Assembly (NCBI GenBank): GCA_965372135.1 | Contig: CBDVBD010000001.1 | Span: forward strand, 1 to 64,000 | Length of the DNA stretch: 64,000 nt | Direction of reading: 5' to 3' | Origin: CBDVBD01 sp965372135 | GTDB lineage: Bacteria > Electryoneota > RPQS01 > CBDVBD01 | Shown: in pieces, positions 42,604 to 53,070 of the stretch | Layout: each line of letters begins with the position of its first letter | How positions within the stretch are numbered: the stretch's first letter is position 1 | Program-made: the position numbers and the translations under genes | Notes under the pieces: model-generated | The model's database searches: none | What the model was told of the DNA's origin: nothing | Seen by the model: only the letters and a program-made list of their open reading frames with translations

Positions 42604-44997
42604 CTGTTTCATAACTACTTAAAAGTGGCTATTCGTAATCTCCTGCGACACAAAGGATACTCCCTTATCAACATCATAGGTTTGGCGGTGGGGATGGCAT
42701 GCTGTATTCTGATAATGCTGTGGGTGATGGATGAGTTGAATTATGACCGATACCATGAAAATGCAAATAATATCTACCGGGTTATCGGAGAACGGCATTA
42801 CAGTGATCGAAAGGCTGAATTTGCCACCATACCTCCACAGGCATGTGATCTGTTGTTGAATGAGTTCCCAGAAGTGGTGAAAGCCACCCGGTATTTTGAA
42901 ACCCGAGGCAGTCATGGAACCTGGCTGATACGACACGGTGATTTAGCTTATTTAGAAAAAACCAGTGGCGCGGCTGACCCGGCGTTCTTCGAGATATTCG
43001 ATTTTCCATTCATTTCTGGAGATCCGGCAACCTGTTTAGATGATCCTTTTAACATAGTTATGACTGAAACCACCGCAAAAAAGTATTTCAGTGAGGATGA
43101 AGCGGTGGGGCAAACTTTGCGGTTGGATGATACTTGGGATTTTATAATTACTGCTGTGATCGAAGATATACCGCGTAATTCTCATTTTCAATTCGATTTT
43201 CTGATGCCGAACACCATTTTCAATGAAATCGGTGGTGACCTGGAAAATTGGAATTTCTGGACATTTCATACCTATGTGCTTTTGGATGAACAGGCAAATT
43301 ATCGTGATGTCAGTGCGAAAATCGGTGATTTGATTGTCCGTCATAACGAGCAGTTACCCAGCAGGTTGTTTTTGCAGCCGTTAACGGATATCCACCTCAA
43401 ATCGAAATTCGAAAGAGATGTGGTCGGTCTTAGTGACATTACTTATGTCTATTTATTGTCAGCTATTGCGGTATTCATTTTACTGATAGCTTGCATCAAT
43501 TTCATGAACTTAACCACCGCCATTGCCGGCAAGCGAGCCAAGGAAGTCGGTTTACGAAAAGTAGTGGGCGCAGTTAGGGGCAATTTGATCCGGCAATTTT
43601 TAGGGGAGTCTATTCTCCTATCATTTATTGCTCTGGTTGTCGCATTAGCCATAGTGGAAGCCTTGCTTCCCGTGTTTAACGATCTATTAGCAAAAGAATT
43701 AACACTTCATTTATTAGATTCAGGAAAGGTTTTCTTATGGTTACTGGCGATAGCGATACTTACAGGAATCGTGTCGGGTAGTTATCCGGCTTTCTTCCTG
43801 GCATCTTTTCAACCGGCTACTGTATTGAAAGGCTCCCAGAAAAGCAAGAGTGGTAAAACCTGGTTCCGAAGAATAACGGTTATTTTTCAGTTCACACTGT
43901 CAGTGGCTTTGATAATCTCCACCCTGGTGGTGTACAATCAACTGAAATATATTAGCAACAAAAAATTGGGATTTGATAAGGACCATCTTGTATATATCAA
44001 TTGTGCCGGGCAGATGGGCGTTCCACCAAAATTTGATTCAGTGAAACAAGAGTTCCTGAAGATTCCAGGTGCCAAGGGTGTAACAAGTATTCTCCAGTTA
44101 CCGCCGGATATTTATTATGTAGCGAATAACTTTGGATGGCAAGGAAAAGATCCTGAAAACACAGAATATATACGTTTTGCTAGTACCAGTGATGATTTTA
44201 CAGATGTATTTCAAATTCCAGTAACCCGGGGCAGATCGTTTTCCCGGGATTTTCTTGGTGATTCCGCATCGGTGTTGATTAACGAAACGGCTGCAAAAGT
44301 GATGGGATATGATAATCCCTTGGGAAAACAAATAACCGCACCCAATATTCAAACTCAGAAAATAAATACGTTTACCATTGTCGGTGTTCTGGAGGATTTC
44401 CATTTCCGATCATTGCATGAACAAGTTGCACCCCTGGTGGTATTCCGGAACACAAATTTCTTCAATTACATAGTAGTTCGAATCATCACGGAAGATATAA
44501 CCGGAACCATGGCGCAACTTCGGAAAACCACCAAGGAAGTTCTGCCAGAATTTCCTCTGGATTTCCGCTTTTTGGATGAGGACTATGACATATTGTACCG
44601 AACCGAATACAGGCTGGGCAGCCTGGCACAATATTCCACCCTGTTGGCGATTTTGATATCCTGTCTGGGTTTGTTCGGTTTGGCATCCTACACCGTTGAA
44701 CAACGCACCAAAGAAATCGGGGTCCGCAAAGTATTGGGTGCATCAGTGTCCAATATCGTGCTGCACCTATCGAAGGAATTTGCATTTTGGGTAATTATCG
44801 CCAACATTATCGCTTGGCCGGTTGCCTATTACGCGATGAATCGGTGGCTGGAAAATTTCGCCTACCGGATCAATGTAGAGTGGTGGACCTTTGTCACTGC
44901 AGGTGTGCTTGCCTTTGTGATTGCGTTCATCACTGTGAGTTTTCAGGCTATCAAAGCAGCGACCACTAATCCCGTGGATGCTTTGAGATACGAGTAG
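42604..44997 (+). CDS. MacB/FtsX-type ABC permease, array member 3 (apparent CTG start)
   Basis: 797 residues if begun at CTG 42604. The family N-terminus (MFKNYLKIA) aligns with LFHNYLKVAIRNL here, and the strong ribosome site GGAGGG (42594-42599) points to that codon, so the ancestral ATG seems to have become CTG. A GTG at 42625 would cut off seven residues. The membrane boxes read FMNLTTAIAGKRAKEVGLRK and KEIGVRKVLGASVSNIV. Periplasmic domains carry SEDEAVGQTL and YDNPLGKQI. Ends NPVDALRYE. It lies 199 bases after the peptidase gene. Confidence 0.88.
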   Translation: MFHNYLKVAIRNLLRHKGYSLINIIGLAVGMACCILIMLWVMDELNYDRYHENANNIYRVIGERHYSDRKAEFATIPPQACDLLLNEFPEVVKATRYFETRGSHGTWLIRHGDLAYLEKTSGAADPAFFEIFDFPFISGDPATCLDDPFNIVMTETTAKKYFSEDEAVGQTLRLDDTWDFIITAVIEDIPRNSHFQFDFLMPNTIFNEIGGDLENWNFWTFHTYVLLDEQANYRDVSAKIGDLIVRHNEQLPSRLFLQPLTDIHLKSKFERDVVGLSDITYVYLLSAIAVFILLIACINFMNLTTAIAGKRAKEVGLRKVVGAVRGNLIRQFLGESILLSFIALVVALAIVEALLPVFNDLLAKELTLHLLDSGKVFLWLLAIAILTGIVSGSYPAFFLASFQPATVLKGSQKSKSGKTWFRRITVIFQFTLSVALIISTLVVYNQLKYISNKKLGFDKDHLVYINCAGQMGVPPKFDSVKQEFLKIPGAKGVTSILQLPPDIYYVANNFGWQGKDPENTEYIRFASTSDDFTDVFQIPVTRGRSFSRDFLGDSASVLINETAAKVMGYDNPLGKQITAPNIQTQKINTFTIVGVLEDFHFRSLHEQVAPLVVFRNTNFFNYIVVRIITEDITGTMAQLRKTTKEVLPEFPLDFRFLDEDYDILYRTEYRLGSLAQYSTLLAILISCLGLFGLASYTVEQRTKEIGVRKVLGASVSNIVLHLSKEFAFWVIIANIIAWPVAYYAMNRWLENFAYRINVEWWTFVTAGVLAFVIAFITVSFQAIKAATTNPVDALRYE

Positions 44998-45009
44998 AAA
45001 AGGACTAAC

Positions 45010-47427
45010 ATGTTCAAAAACTACATTAAAATCGCGGTAAGAAGCCTGCTCCGGCAGAAAGGCTATTCCTTTATCAATATCGTTGGTCTTGCCATCGGGA
45101 TGGCAGCCTGCATGCTAATCCTGCTGTTCATCCAGCGTGAGTTATCCTTTGAGAATATGCACAAAAATGCCGACCGGATTTACCGGGTAATGATCATAGA
45201 TGCGGCACTGGGAACTCACGGGCAGCGCGCCGGAATAACGTTTCCTGCAGTTGCACCAGACATCAAGGGAAAATTCCCGGAAGTGGAAGATGCACTGCGC
45301 CTGTCAGGCGGACCGCAGGTGCTGCTTACTTACGGCGACAATTCAGGTATCTTTGCGGACCAGGTGCGCATGAGCGATCCGAATTTCTTCGAATTTTTCG
45401 ACTTTCCGTTGTTACAGGGTGATCCTGCTACGGCACTGTTGGAACCCTACACAATTGTATTAACCGAGACACTTGCCGATCAGGTATTCGGTGATGAAGA
45501 CCCCATGGGGAAGACCCTGAGGACAGGTAGAGCGTATGATGTGACTGTTACGGGTGTCCTTCAGGATCTCCCGGATAACACACATCTGGACTTCGATGCC
45601 CTTGGATCCATGTCCACATTGGAATCCAGAGCCCGGGACGACCAGCCCGAAGGATCCACTGATCCGATATGGTTGGAAAGCTACAATATTGTCAACATGC
45701 CCACATATATGCGCTTGAAAGAAGGCGCTTCGTCGGAAGGGCTCGATGATAAATTCACCCAAATGTTACGAGACAACGAAGTGTCGGAGAATTTTTCGAT
45801 TACGGTACAGCCTCTCCTGGATGTCCATCTGAAATCAACAGATATCATTTTCGATTCCATAGCCAACAAGGGCGACATCAAAAACATTTATATCTTTTCC
45901 ATCATCGCATTATTAATCCTGTTGATTGCATCGGTCAATTATATGAACCTTTCCACCGCGCGAAGCGCCGAACGCGCCAAAGAAGTGGGGCTGCGTAAAG
46001 TAGTAGGCTCCATGCGGTCGCAGCTTGTGATGCAATTCTTGGGAGAATCGTTAATTACCACATTCATATCATTAGTCATCGCCATCCATATCGCAATTAT
46101 TGTCCTTCCTTTTCTGAACAATCTTACCGGCGCTTCCATGTCTTTGAATCTAACCGGTAACATTGTATTGGATATATTCATCTTGGGAATGCTGCTAATT
46201 GTTGGTGCACTGGCGGGATTATATCCAGCATTTGTGCTGGCGAATTTTAAACCGGTAACTGTACTGAAGGGAACATTCCATTCCGGGCGGAAGGGTACTT
46301 TTCTGCGTAAGGCGCTGGTGGTGTTTCAATTTACCCTCTCCATCGCTTTGATCTGCATGACGGTGGTGGTGCAGAAGCAAATGCACTATATCCAGAATAA
46401 GGATATCGGGTATGATCGCCATCAGGTGGTGGTGTTTGAAACGTACAGTGGGACAATGAGGGAGAATTTGGGTACGTTTCGTGACGAAATAGTCAAACAC
46501 AGTGCTTTTGTTTCCGCAGCAACTTCTACCAATATTCCCGGCAGAACCTTTGGGCGTACAGGGGTGATACCTGAAGGTGCTTCTGAGGAGGAGATCTGGA
46601 TACTCAGTCAAATGACCATCAGTCCGGAAACAATCGAAGCATTGGGAATGGAAATTGTCGAAGGGCGGAATTTCAGCCGGGAACGCTCCACTGACACCAG
46701 CGGCGTGGTGTTGGTAAACGAAGCAGCGGTTCGGCATATCGGATGGGATAAACCACTGGGGAAAAAGTTCTACTTCGACGATGATGATTCCATTGGGGCA
46801 GAGATAATAGGAGTAGTTAAGGATTACCACTTTATCGAAATGCGCCAGAATATAGAACCGGTTATCATGTTTCCGTTAGCCGGTTCCCCGGGGAATCTTC
46901 TTGCGGCACGGATTCAGTCGGGACGGATTCCTGAAGCGATGGCGTACGCCGAAGAGAAATGGCACGAATCGTTCCCCGAATATCCGTTTTCCTATACCTT
47001 CATGGACGAGGAGTTCGACAACCTTTATCGGCGTGATATAAACACCAGTAAAATCGTCAACATCTTTTCCGGATTGGCGATTTTCATCGCCTGTCTGGGA
47101 TTGTTCGGTCTCGCCAGCCATTCCACCACCCAACGTATTAAAGAAATCGGCGTGCGAAAAGTCTTGGGAGCTTCCATACCCGTCATTATCCGGTTGCTGG
47201 TTTTGGATTTTATCAAATGCGTGGCATTGTCGAATCTGTTTGCCTTACCCCTTGCCTGGTATGTTTCGTCCAAATGGTTGCAAGGATTCGCCTACCGGGT
47301 GGAGTTGAATCCTGCTCCCTTTGTGGTGGCAAGTCTGGCAGCTCTGGCAATTGCTGTATTGACCGTCTTGAGCCAATCATGGCACGCTGCGCTATTAAAT
47401 CCAGCCAAAGCTCTAAGATACGAATAG
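45010..47427 (+). CDS. MacB/FtsX-type ABC permease, array member 4
   Basis: 805 residues, 12 bases after member 3, with AAAGGA before the ATG. First box YMNLSTARSAERAKEVGLRKVVGS; second box KEIGVRKVLGASIPVII. The second periplasmic domain (DKPLGKKFYFDDDDSIG) and the C-terminal helices (VALSNLFALPLAWYVSSKWL) are more divergent than in its neighbours, and the last segment reads SQSWHAALLNPAKALRYE instead of SFQAVKAA-x-x-N-P. This suggests a distinct substrate or an older branch of the family. Confidence 0.92.
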   Translation: MFKNYIKIAVRSLLRQKGYSFINIVGLAIGMAACMLILLFIQRELSFENMHKNADRIYRVMIIDAALGTHGQRAGITFPAVAPDIKGKFPEVEDALRLSGGPQVLLTYGDNSGIFADQVRMSDPNFFEFFDFPLLQGDPATALLEPYTIVLTETLADQVFGDEDPMGKTLRTGRAYDVTVTGVLQDLPDNTHLDFDALGSMSTLESRARDDQPEGSTDPIWLESYNIVNMPTYMRLKEGASSEGLDDKFTQMLRDNEVSENFSITVQPLLDVHLKSTDIIFDSIANKGDIKNIYIFSIIALLILLIASVNYMNLSTARSAERAKEVGLRKVVGSMRSQLVMQFLGESLITTFISLVIAIHIAIIVLPFLNNLTGASMSLNLTGNIVLDIFILGMLLIVGALAGLYPAFVLANFKPVTVLKGTFHSGRKGTFLRKALVVFQFTLSIALICMTVVVQKQMHYIQNKDIGYDRHQVVVFETYSGTMRENLGTFRDEIVKHSAFVSAATSTNIPGRTFGRTGVIPEGASEEEIWILSQMTISPETIEALGMEIVEGRNFSRERSTDTSGVVLVNEAAVRHIGWDKPLGKKFYFDDDDSIGAEIIGVVKDYHFIEMRQNIEPVIMFPLAGSPGNLLAARIQSGRIPEAMAYAEEKWHESFPEYPFSYTFMDEEFDNLYRRDINTSKIVNIFSGLAIFIACLGLFGLASHSTTQRIKEIGVRKVLGASIPVIIRLLVLDFIKCVALSNLFALPLAWYVSSKWLQGFAYRVELNPAPFVVASLAALAIAVLTVLSQSWHAALLNPAKALRYE

Positions 47428-47437
47428 GAGAGGAAAT

Positions 47438-49789
47438 ATGTTTCGCAATTATTTCAAAATAGCAGCCCGAAACCTGGTTCGGAACAAAGGATATTCCTTC
47501 ATCAATATCTTCGGTCTTGCCATCGGCATGGCGTGCACCATTTTAATTCTTTTATGGGTGCAGCATGAACTGAGTTACGACCGATTTCATGAAAATGCCG
47601 ACCGGATTTATCGTATTAACAAGCAATATCAAATGGGCAACGAAGTCGATGCCAACTCTTCGACCCCCTATCCGTTGGCGAATACTGCGAAGGAGTCCTT
47701 TGCGGAAATTACTGAAGCAACAAAATTTACTTACCGAAGTGCCCTGGTAAAGTATCAAGACAAGGTCTTCAAAGAAAACCACGTATGTTTTGCCGATTCC
47801 GCATTTTTTCGAGTGTTTCGATTTCAGGCGATAGAAGGGGATCCGAATATCGCCCTCACTGATCCCAACTCTCTGGTAATCACGCAGAATCTCGCAGAAA
47901 AATATTTTGGCACTGAACCAGCACTGGGGAAAACTGTTACCGTGGATAATTTACAGGATTTTACCGTATCCGCCATAATCCAAGACATTCCCGAGAATTC
48001 CGAGCTTCAGCATAACCTGTTTATCCCCGTCTCATTTGTAGTAGAAAGAGAATCCGAGGGTGAAACTGATTGGGGTTCCCATTGGTTCATAACCTACATT
48101 TTACTGCATCAGAATGCCAATCCCTCCGAATTGGAAGCGAAACTTTCTGCGATGATAAAGGAAAAACTCGAAACGGAACAAACGTCGTTAAGACTGCAGC
48201 CGTTGACAGGGGTCCATCTCTACACACCCATGGGGGAAAGTGTTGGTCTGAAATATGTGTATTTCTTCTCCATTATTGCAATTGTCATCCTGGGGATTGC
48301 TTGTATCAATTACATGAATCTCGCCACCGCCAGGTCAGCGAAACGTGCCAAAGAAGTAGGCTTGAGGAAGGTTGTGGGCGCAAAAAGAACCCAAATCATC
48401 TATCAGTTTTTCGGGGAATCGCTCCTGTTTTCGGTGATAGCGTTGATAGTAGCAGTGTTTTTAGTCGAATTGGCTCTTCCCGCTTTTAGCAACCTAACCG
48501 GAAAAGAACTTCATTTTAACTACATGGATTACAGATTTGGATTGCTTGCTGTTGTTATCGTTGGAATTACCGGAATAATATCCGGGATATATCCCGCGGT
48601 ATTTCTATCCTCCCTATCACCCGTCACCACATTGAAGGGAACATTGCAGCGTAATCTATTGGGATTACTGCTTAGAAAAGGGTTGGTAATAATCCAGTTT
48701 TCCCTTGCCATTATCTTAATGATTGGCACCGGAATCATCTTTTCACAACTGAGATACATCCAGAATAAAGATTTGGGGTTCGATAAAGACCATTTGATGT
48801 ACTTACCTTTACCACGAGAATTACGAAACAGTTTCGATGCCGCGAAAGCCGAACTTCTTGAAATTCCCGATATTCTTGGAATTACCAGGTCAATGGGCTT
48901 CCCCAATGATGTTGGAGCGATTATCCGGGGGATCGTCTGGGAAGGAAAGGAGACTGATGAAGGGGCTGCGTTTGCCTTCGAAACCATTGACCAGGATTAT
49001 ATTGAGACCGTAGGTCTGGAAATCGTCCAGGGCAGAAATTTCTCCCACGATTTTCCCGATGACACCCTGAACTACATACTGAATGAAAAAGCTATTGGGG
49101 TGATGGGGATGGAAAACCCAATTGGAAAACCATTCAATATAGATGACGAAGCGGAAGTGAATGGGGTTATTGTCGGTGTGGTGAAGAATTTTCATTCTAA
49201 GCCGCTTAACTACGAGATTGAACCGTTGATGTTTATGATGTACCCGGATTATTATCGTCGGATACTGATCAGGACTAATCCCAAAAACATCAAAAACACA
49301 ATTAAACATATCGAAAGCGTGTGGAAAAAATTCGTACCGGATTATCCGTTTGAATACCGCTTCCTGAATGAAGATTTTGACAGTGCCTATCGTGCTGAAC
49401 AACGTGCCGGAACTCTTTTTGGATATTTTGTAGTCCTTGCCATCTTACTGTCCTGTTTGGGGTTGTTCGGTTTGACGTCGTTCAGTACCGAACAACGCAC
49501 CAAGGAAATCGGGGTTCGAAAAGTGTTGGGAGCGACGGTGCCCGCTATTGTGGTTATGCTGTCTAAGGAATTTACCAAATGGGTGCTGTTGGCAAACATC
49601 ATCGCCTGGCCCATCGGTTATTTCATCATGAAGAAGTGGTTGGAGAATTTCGCGTACCGGGTGGACATTGGAATTGAGATATTCATTGGTTCTGCGGTGC
49701 TTGCATTGGCGATTGCCACGTTGACCATCAGCTACCAGTCGATAAAAGCAGCTATTGCAAATCCAATAAAAGCACTGAGATACGAATAA
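47438..49789 (+). CDS. MacB/FtsX-type ABC permease, array member 5
   Basis: 783 residues, 10 bases after member 4, preceded by GGAGAGGA. First box YMNLATARSAKRAKEVGLRK; second box KEIGVRKVLGATVPAIV. The first periplasmic domain has GTEPALGKTV in place of the usual D-P-I-G-K, and the second MENPIGKPF. It has the exact 14-mer CGCACCAAGGAAAT shared with members 6 to 9. Ends NPIKALRYE. After it the array is interrupted by an outer-membrane receptor pair. Confidence 0.92.
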   Translation: MFRNYFKIAARNLVRNKGYSFINIFGLAIGMACTILILLWVQHELSYDRFHENADRIYRINKQYQMGNEVDANSSTPYPLANTAKESFAEITEATKFTYRSALVKYQDKVFKENHVCFADSAFFRVFRFQAIEGDPNIALTDPNSLVITQNLAEKYFGTEPALGKTVTVDNLQDFTVSAIIQDIPENSELQHNLFIPVSFVVERESEGETDWGSHWFITYILLHQNANPSELEAKLSAMIKEKLETEQTSLRLQPLTGVHLYTPMGESVGLKYVYFFSIIAIVILGIACINYMNLATARSAKRAKEVGLRKVVGAKRTQIIYQFFGESLLFSVIALIVAVFLVELALPAFSNLTGKELHFNYMDYRFGLLAVVIVGITGIISGIYPAVFLSSLSPVTTLKGTLQRNLLGLLLRKGLVIIQFSLAIILMIGTGIIFSQLRYIQNKDLGFDKDHLMYLPLPRELRNSFDAAKAELLEIPDILGITRSMGFPNDVGAIIRGIVWEGKETDEGAAFAFETIDQDYIETVGLEIVQGRNFSHDFPDDTLNYILNEKAIGVMGMENPIGKPFNIDDEAEVNGVIVGVVKNFHSKPLNYEIEPLMFMMYPDYYRRILIRTNPKNIKNTIKHIESVWKKFVPDYPFEYRFLNEDFDSAYRAEQRAGTLFGYFVVLAILLSCLGLFGLTSFSTEQRTKEIGVRKVLGATVPAIVVMLSKEFTKWVLLANIIAWPIGYFIMKKWLENFAYRVDIGIEIFIGSAVLALAIATLTISYQSIKAAIANPIKALRYE

Positions 49790-49850
49790 ATAAAATCAAA
49801 TACATAAAATACCACCTTGATAAATGCACTGAGGAGATTGGAATACTTAA

Positions 49851-52124
49851 GTGACCTTTTGGAACAAATTCGGATTCTCTTTATTATTAGCACTTTGCTC
49901 CTGCCATTTAGCCTTGGCGGATAATCCCATCCGTGGATTTGTAGTGGATGCCACCAGCGCTGAACCACTACCGGTAGCAAATGTAGTAATCGAGGGAACC
50001 CAACGGGGAGCATTCACCAACCTGGACGGCTATTTCGTGATCGATCACCTGGAACCCGGTGAGTATACCCTTCACTTGTCACATCTTGGATACCAAACCA
50101 CCGTGGTGAAGATCGTGGTGTCTGAAACGCTGATGGAACCGATAACCTTCGAATTAACCCCCACAGCCATCGAACTGGAAGCAGCAGAAGTGACTGTGAA
50201 AAGAAGGGACGTGCGCAGAGCCCCCACTGTTTCCAGTGTGCCGTTAACCGGAAGTACTCTTCGAAGATTACCGTTGCTGGCGGTGGAATCTGATGTACTC
50301 CGAGCCGTGCAAGCCATTCCCGGCGTCAAAACCTCATCAGAGCTGTCCAGTAGTATCTACGTACGGGGTGGAAGTCCTGACCAGACCTTGATACTCTTGG
50401 ACCACAATGTGATCTACAATCCCAATCACCTGTTCGGAATCTTCAGCACCTTCAATGCCGATGTCACCAAACGTGTCAATTTGATGAAAGGCGGTTTCCC
50501 CGCTGAATATGGAGGGCGATCCGGGAGCGTCTTGGAGATAGTCACCAACGAAGGAAATCGTAAAGAATTCACAGGTCAAGCGTCGGTGGGTATTGTGTCC
50601 GCTCGGTTGGCACTGGAAGGTCCTCTGCCCGGGAACAAAGGATCCTACGCCATTTCCGGGCGACGGAGCTACGTGGATCCTCTGGTGAAGTTCCTGCTTG
50701 CGGAAGGCATCGATTTGGACATTCCGGACTATTTCTTCTATGACACCAATGGCAAATTAAACATTGACTTATCCAAAAAAAGCACCCTAAACTTATCCGG
50801 ATATTGGGGCAAGGATGACCTCTATGTAAATTATGGTCCGGAGAGCAATCAGACTGATGTAAATATGCAATGGGGTAACGGCTTATTCACCAGTCGTTTC
50901 CGTCATGTCCTGGGTCGGAATTTGTTCCTTTCTGCCAATGCTGCCGTCAGTCGTTATCGTTCGGAATCCAGCGAAGAAAATCATGGTGTGTTCGTATCGG
51001 AAACCGATGACACACTTCTGGACTATCTGTTAAAAGTCGATTTGGAATTTTTGGGCAACGACGACCACCGCATAAAGACCGGTGTGGCGGTGAACCGCTA
51101 CGATTTCACCTTGAATGCAAGAGAACTCGGTGTGACGGAAGCACAGGTCGATGAAATCAGCCATTTGTATTCGGCATACATTCAAGATGGCTGGCGAATC
51201 AGTGCACATTTCGAAATGAAGCCCGGGTTGCGGGTATATTATTATGATAAAGGGAATTACATCGAATTCGACCCCCGCTTAGCTTGTGTCTATCATTACA
51301 CTACCGACATGCGCTTCAAAATCGGAGGAGGACGCTACACCCAGTTTATAAATCTCCTCAATTTCGGTGAGGGGATGAGCAACTACGACATCTGGGTGCC
51401 GGTGGATGAATCCCTGGGACCGTCCCGTTCCGATCAATTGGTGGTAGGATTTGAGTGGGAACCTTCGAACAAGTATGAATTCACCGCGGAAGCCTACTAC
51501 ACCGACATGAATAATATCGTCGAATATAACCGGGTTCGCACCAAAGAAGTCGAAACTGCCAGTGATGTGTTCCTCCCAGGTGGTGACGGTTATGCCTATG
51601 GTATGGAATGGATGTTCCAACGCACTGCTGGTCGTCTGACCGGATGGTTGGGTTATTCACTCGCTTGGACTAAACGACGGTTCGAAGGAACATACCTGAA
51701 CAATGGTAACTGGTACTACCCCATCTGGGACCGTCGACACGATTTCATTGCGGTGGCAAATTATATCCTGAATCAACGCTGGGAGTTTTCCGGAAGTTGG
51801 AGGTTTCACACTGGGCAAGGATATACTCAAGAACTGGGAATATATCCCAGCCGATATACCAGCTATGGATATGACCGCCAAATTTTATACGGTGACCTGA
51901 ACAATTACCGGTTTCCGACGGATCATCGGTTGGACATCGCCGCGGCATTCCATCACGAATTCTGGACCGGACATCCCGCGACAGTGCGGTTTGGATTATA
52001 CAATGTCTATAGCCGCCGGAGTTACTGGCGACGTTCGGTAAGCACCAAAAAGAATCCTGTGGAAATTGAGGATGTCAGACTGCTGCCGATTCTTCCTATG
52101 TTCAATTATGAAGTGAGGTTCTAA
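49851..52124 (+). CDS. TonB-dependent outer-membrane receptor
   Basis: 757 residues. Signal peptide (FSLLLALCSCHLALA), then a carboxypeptidase-regulatory-like beta domain (RGFVVDATSAEPLPVANVVIEG, residues ~25-105), a plug domain (RAVQAIPGVKTSSELSSSIYVRGGSPDQTL, about 130-250) and a 22-strand-type barrel ending in NYEVRF. Ends with the terminal Phe typical of outer-membrane proteins. The GTG at 49851 directly follows an in-frame stop, so it is the earliest possible start, though the nearest GGAG is 14 bases away. It imports an unknown ligand with TonB energy. The partner lipoprotein starts immediately after its stop. Insertion within an exporter array is unusual. Confidence 0.9.
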   Translation: MTFWNKFGFSLLLALCSCHLALADNPIRGFVVDATSAEPLPVANVVIEGTQRGAFTNLDGYFVIDHLEPGEYTLHLSHLGYQTTVVKIVVSETLMEPITFELTPTAIELEAAEVTVKRRDVRRAPTVSSVPLTGSTLRRLPLLAVESDVLRAVQAIPGVKTSSELSSSIYVRGGSPDQTLILLDHNVIYNPNHLFGIFSTFNADVTKRVNLMKGGFPAEYGGRSGSVLEIVTNEGNRKEFTGQASVGIVSARLALEGPLPGNKGSYAISGRRSYVDPLVKFLLAEGIDLDIPDYFFYDTNGKLNIDLSKKSTLNLSGYWGKDDLYVNYGPESNQTDVNMQWGNGLFTSRFRHVLGRNLFLSANAAVSRYRSESSEENHGVFVSETDDTLLDYLLKVDLEFLGNDDHRIKTGVAVNRYDFTLNARELGVTEAQVDEISHLYSAYIQDGWRISAHFEMKPGLRVYYYDKGNYIEFDPRLACVYHYTTDMRFKIGGGRYTQFINLLNFGEGMSNYDIWVPVDESLGPSRSDQLVVGFEWEPSNKYEFTAEAYYTDMNNIVEYNRVRTKEVETASDVFLPGGDGYAYGMEWMFQRTAGRLTGWLGYSLAWTKRRFEGTYLNNGNWYYPIWDRRHDFIAVANYILNQRWEFSGSWRFHTGQGYTQELGIYPSRYTSYGYDRQILYGDLNNYRFPTDHRLDIAAAFHHEFWTGHPATVRFGLYNVYSRRSYWRRSVSTKKNPVEIEDVRLLPILPMFNYEVRF

Positions 52125-53039
52125 ATGAGCGATTTCTTGACTTTCGCAGAACCTGCACGTTCATATAGAACCCTGTGGTTGCTGATTCCGGGCTTAATCT
52201 TAATTCTGTTAGTATCCAGTTGCGAAAAAAATCCCACCGAAGTGGAAGAATACATTCGCGAACCGGTTCTGTCCGCGTTTATCCATAACGGGAAAAGGGT
52301 GGATTACATCTTTCTTGACCGGGTGGCGTCGTTGGATGCGGTCTATCATCCGGATGATTGGTTCATTTTCGGTGCAGACGTAAAGATGTTTCCGGTTGAT
52401 AATCCAGCAGCCGGAGATACTATTCATTTCCGGGAATATTATCGGTTTGTCGAGGGATGGGTGTACACTCCGGACCCGGGGAACCATTTGTACCCCCAGG
52501 CGTTCGTGCGCTATCGGATCGAAGCACGAAAACCCGACGAGAACATTTACCTGTGGGCGGAAACGATGATGCCCGATACCTTTTCTATCACTGTGACAAA
52601 CCATGAAGTTATCAACGACACTATCTGGATTCCGCTGGATTGGAACGATCCTCCCTTAGAACTGATTTGGACAAAAGCAGATTCCGCCGGAGGGTACGTT
52701 CTCCGAACCATGTGCCAAAATATTGACCCCTTGACACAAAATGTCTTGCCGTGTATTCCACTTGATCCAAATTACGAAATTGGGGAAGAACCTGACCTTC
52801 AATATCTCGAGGTGGTTGGAAGAAGTGCACGTAGCGTGACAGTACCTTGGTTGGCAGTCAATTATACAGATCATAACTTGATCGAAATCCAAGCCACCAG
52901 CTTGGATTACATCGAATATTTGGAGTCGCTGTTTAATTTTCAGGAATCCAATCCTATATCCAACGTCCATGGCGGGCGTGGTGTGTTTGCCGGATTCTCA
53001 ACCGACCATATCATACTAACAATGCAATCGGTCAAGTAG
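52125..53039 (+). CDS. DUF4249-like surface lipoprotein, partner of the TonB receptor
   Basis: 304 residues. A hydrophobic segment ends in the lipobox LLVSSC, followed by EKNPTEVEEYIREPVLSAFI, a start common to DUF4249-type lipoproteins that accompany TonB receptors in Bacteroidota-like genomes. The rest is beta-rich with many aromatic and acidic residues and no enzyme motif. It probably helps capture the ligand at the outer membrane. Its ATG directly abuts the receptor stop, so the pair is translated together. The family assignment comes from pattern and context and is less certain than the lipoprotein call. Confidence 0.75.
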   Translation: MSDFLTFAEPARSYRTLWLLIPGLILILLVSSCEKNPTEVEEYIREPVLSAFIHNGKRVDYIFLDRVASLDAVYHPDDWFIFGADVKMFPVDNPAAGDTIHFREYYRFVEGWVYTPDPGNHLYPQAFVRYRIEARKPDENIYLWAETMMPDTFSITVTNHEVINDTIWIPLDWNDPPLELIWTKADSAGGYVLRTMCQNIDPLTQNVLPCIPLDPNYEIGEEPDLQYLEVVGRSARSVTVPWLAVNYTDHNLIEIQATSLDYIEYLESLFNFQESNPISNVHGGRGVFAGFSTDHIILTMQSVK

Positions 53040-53070
53040 AGACCAATTGCCACAAAGAAAGAGGGATGAT

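Noticed and set aside
46219..46830. 203-codon minus-strand frame opposite permease member 4
   Set aside because: Antisense of a conserved permease domain; no ribosome site or recognisable protein.
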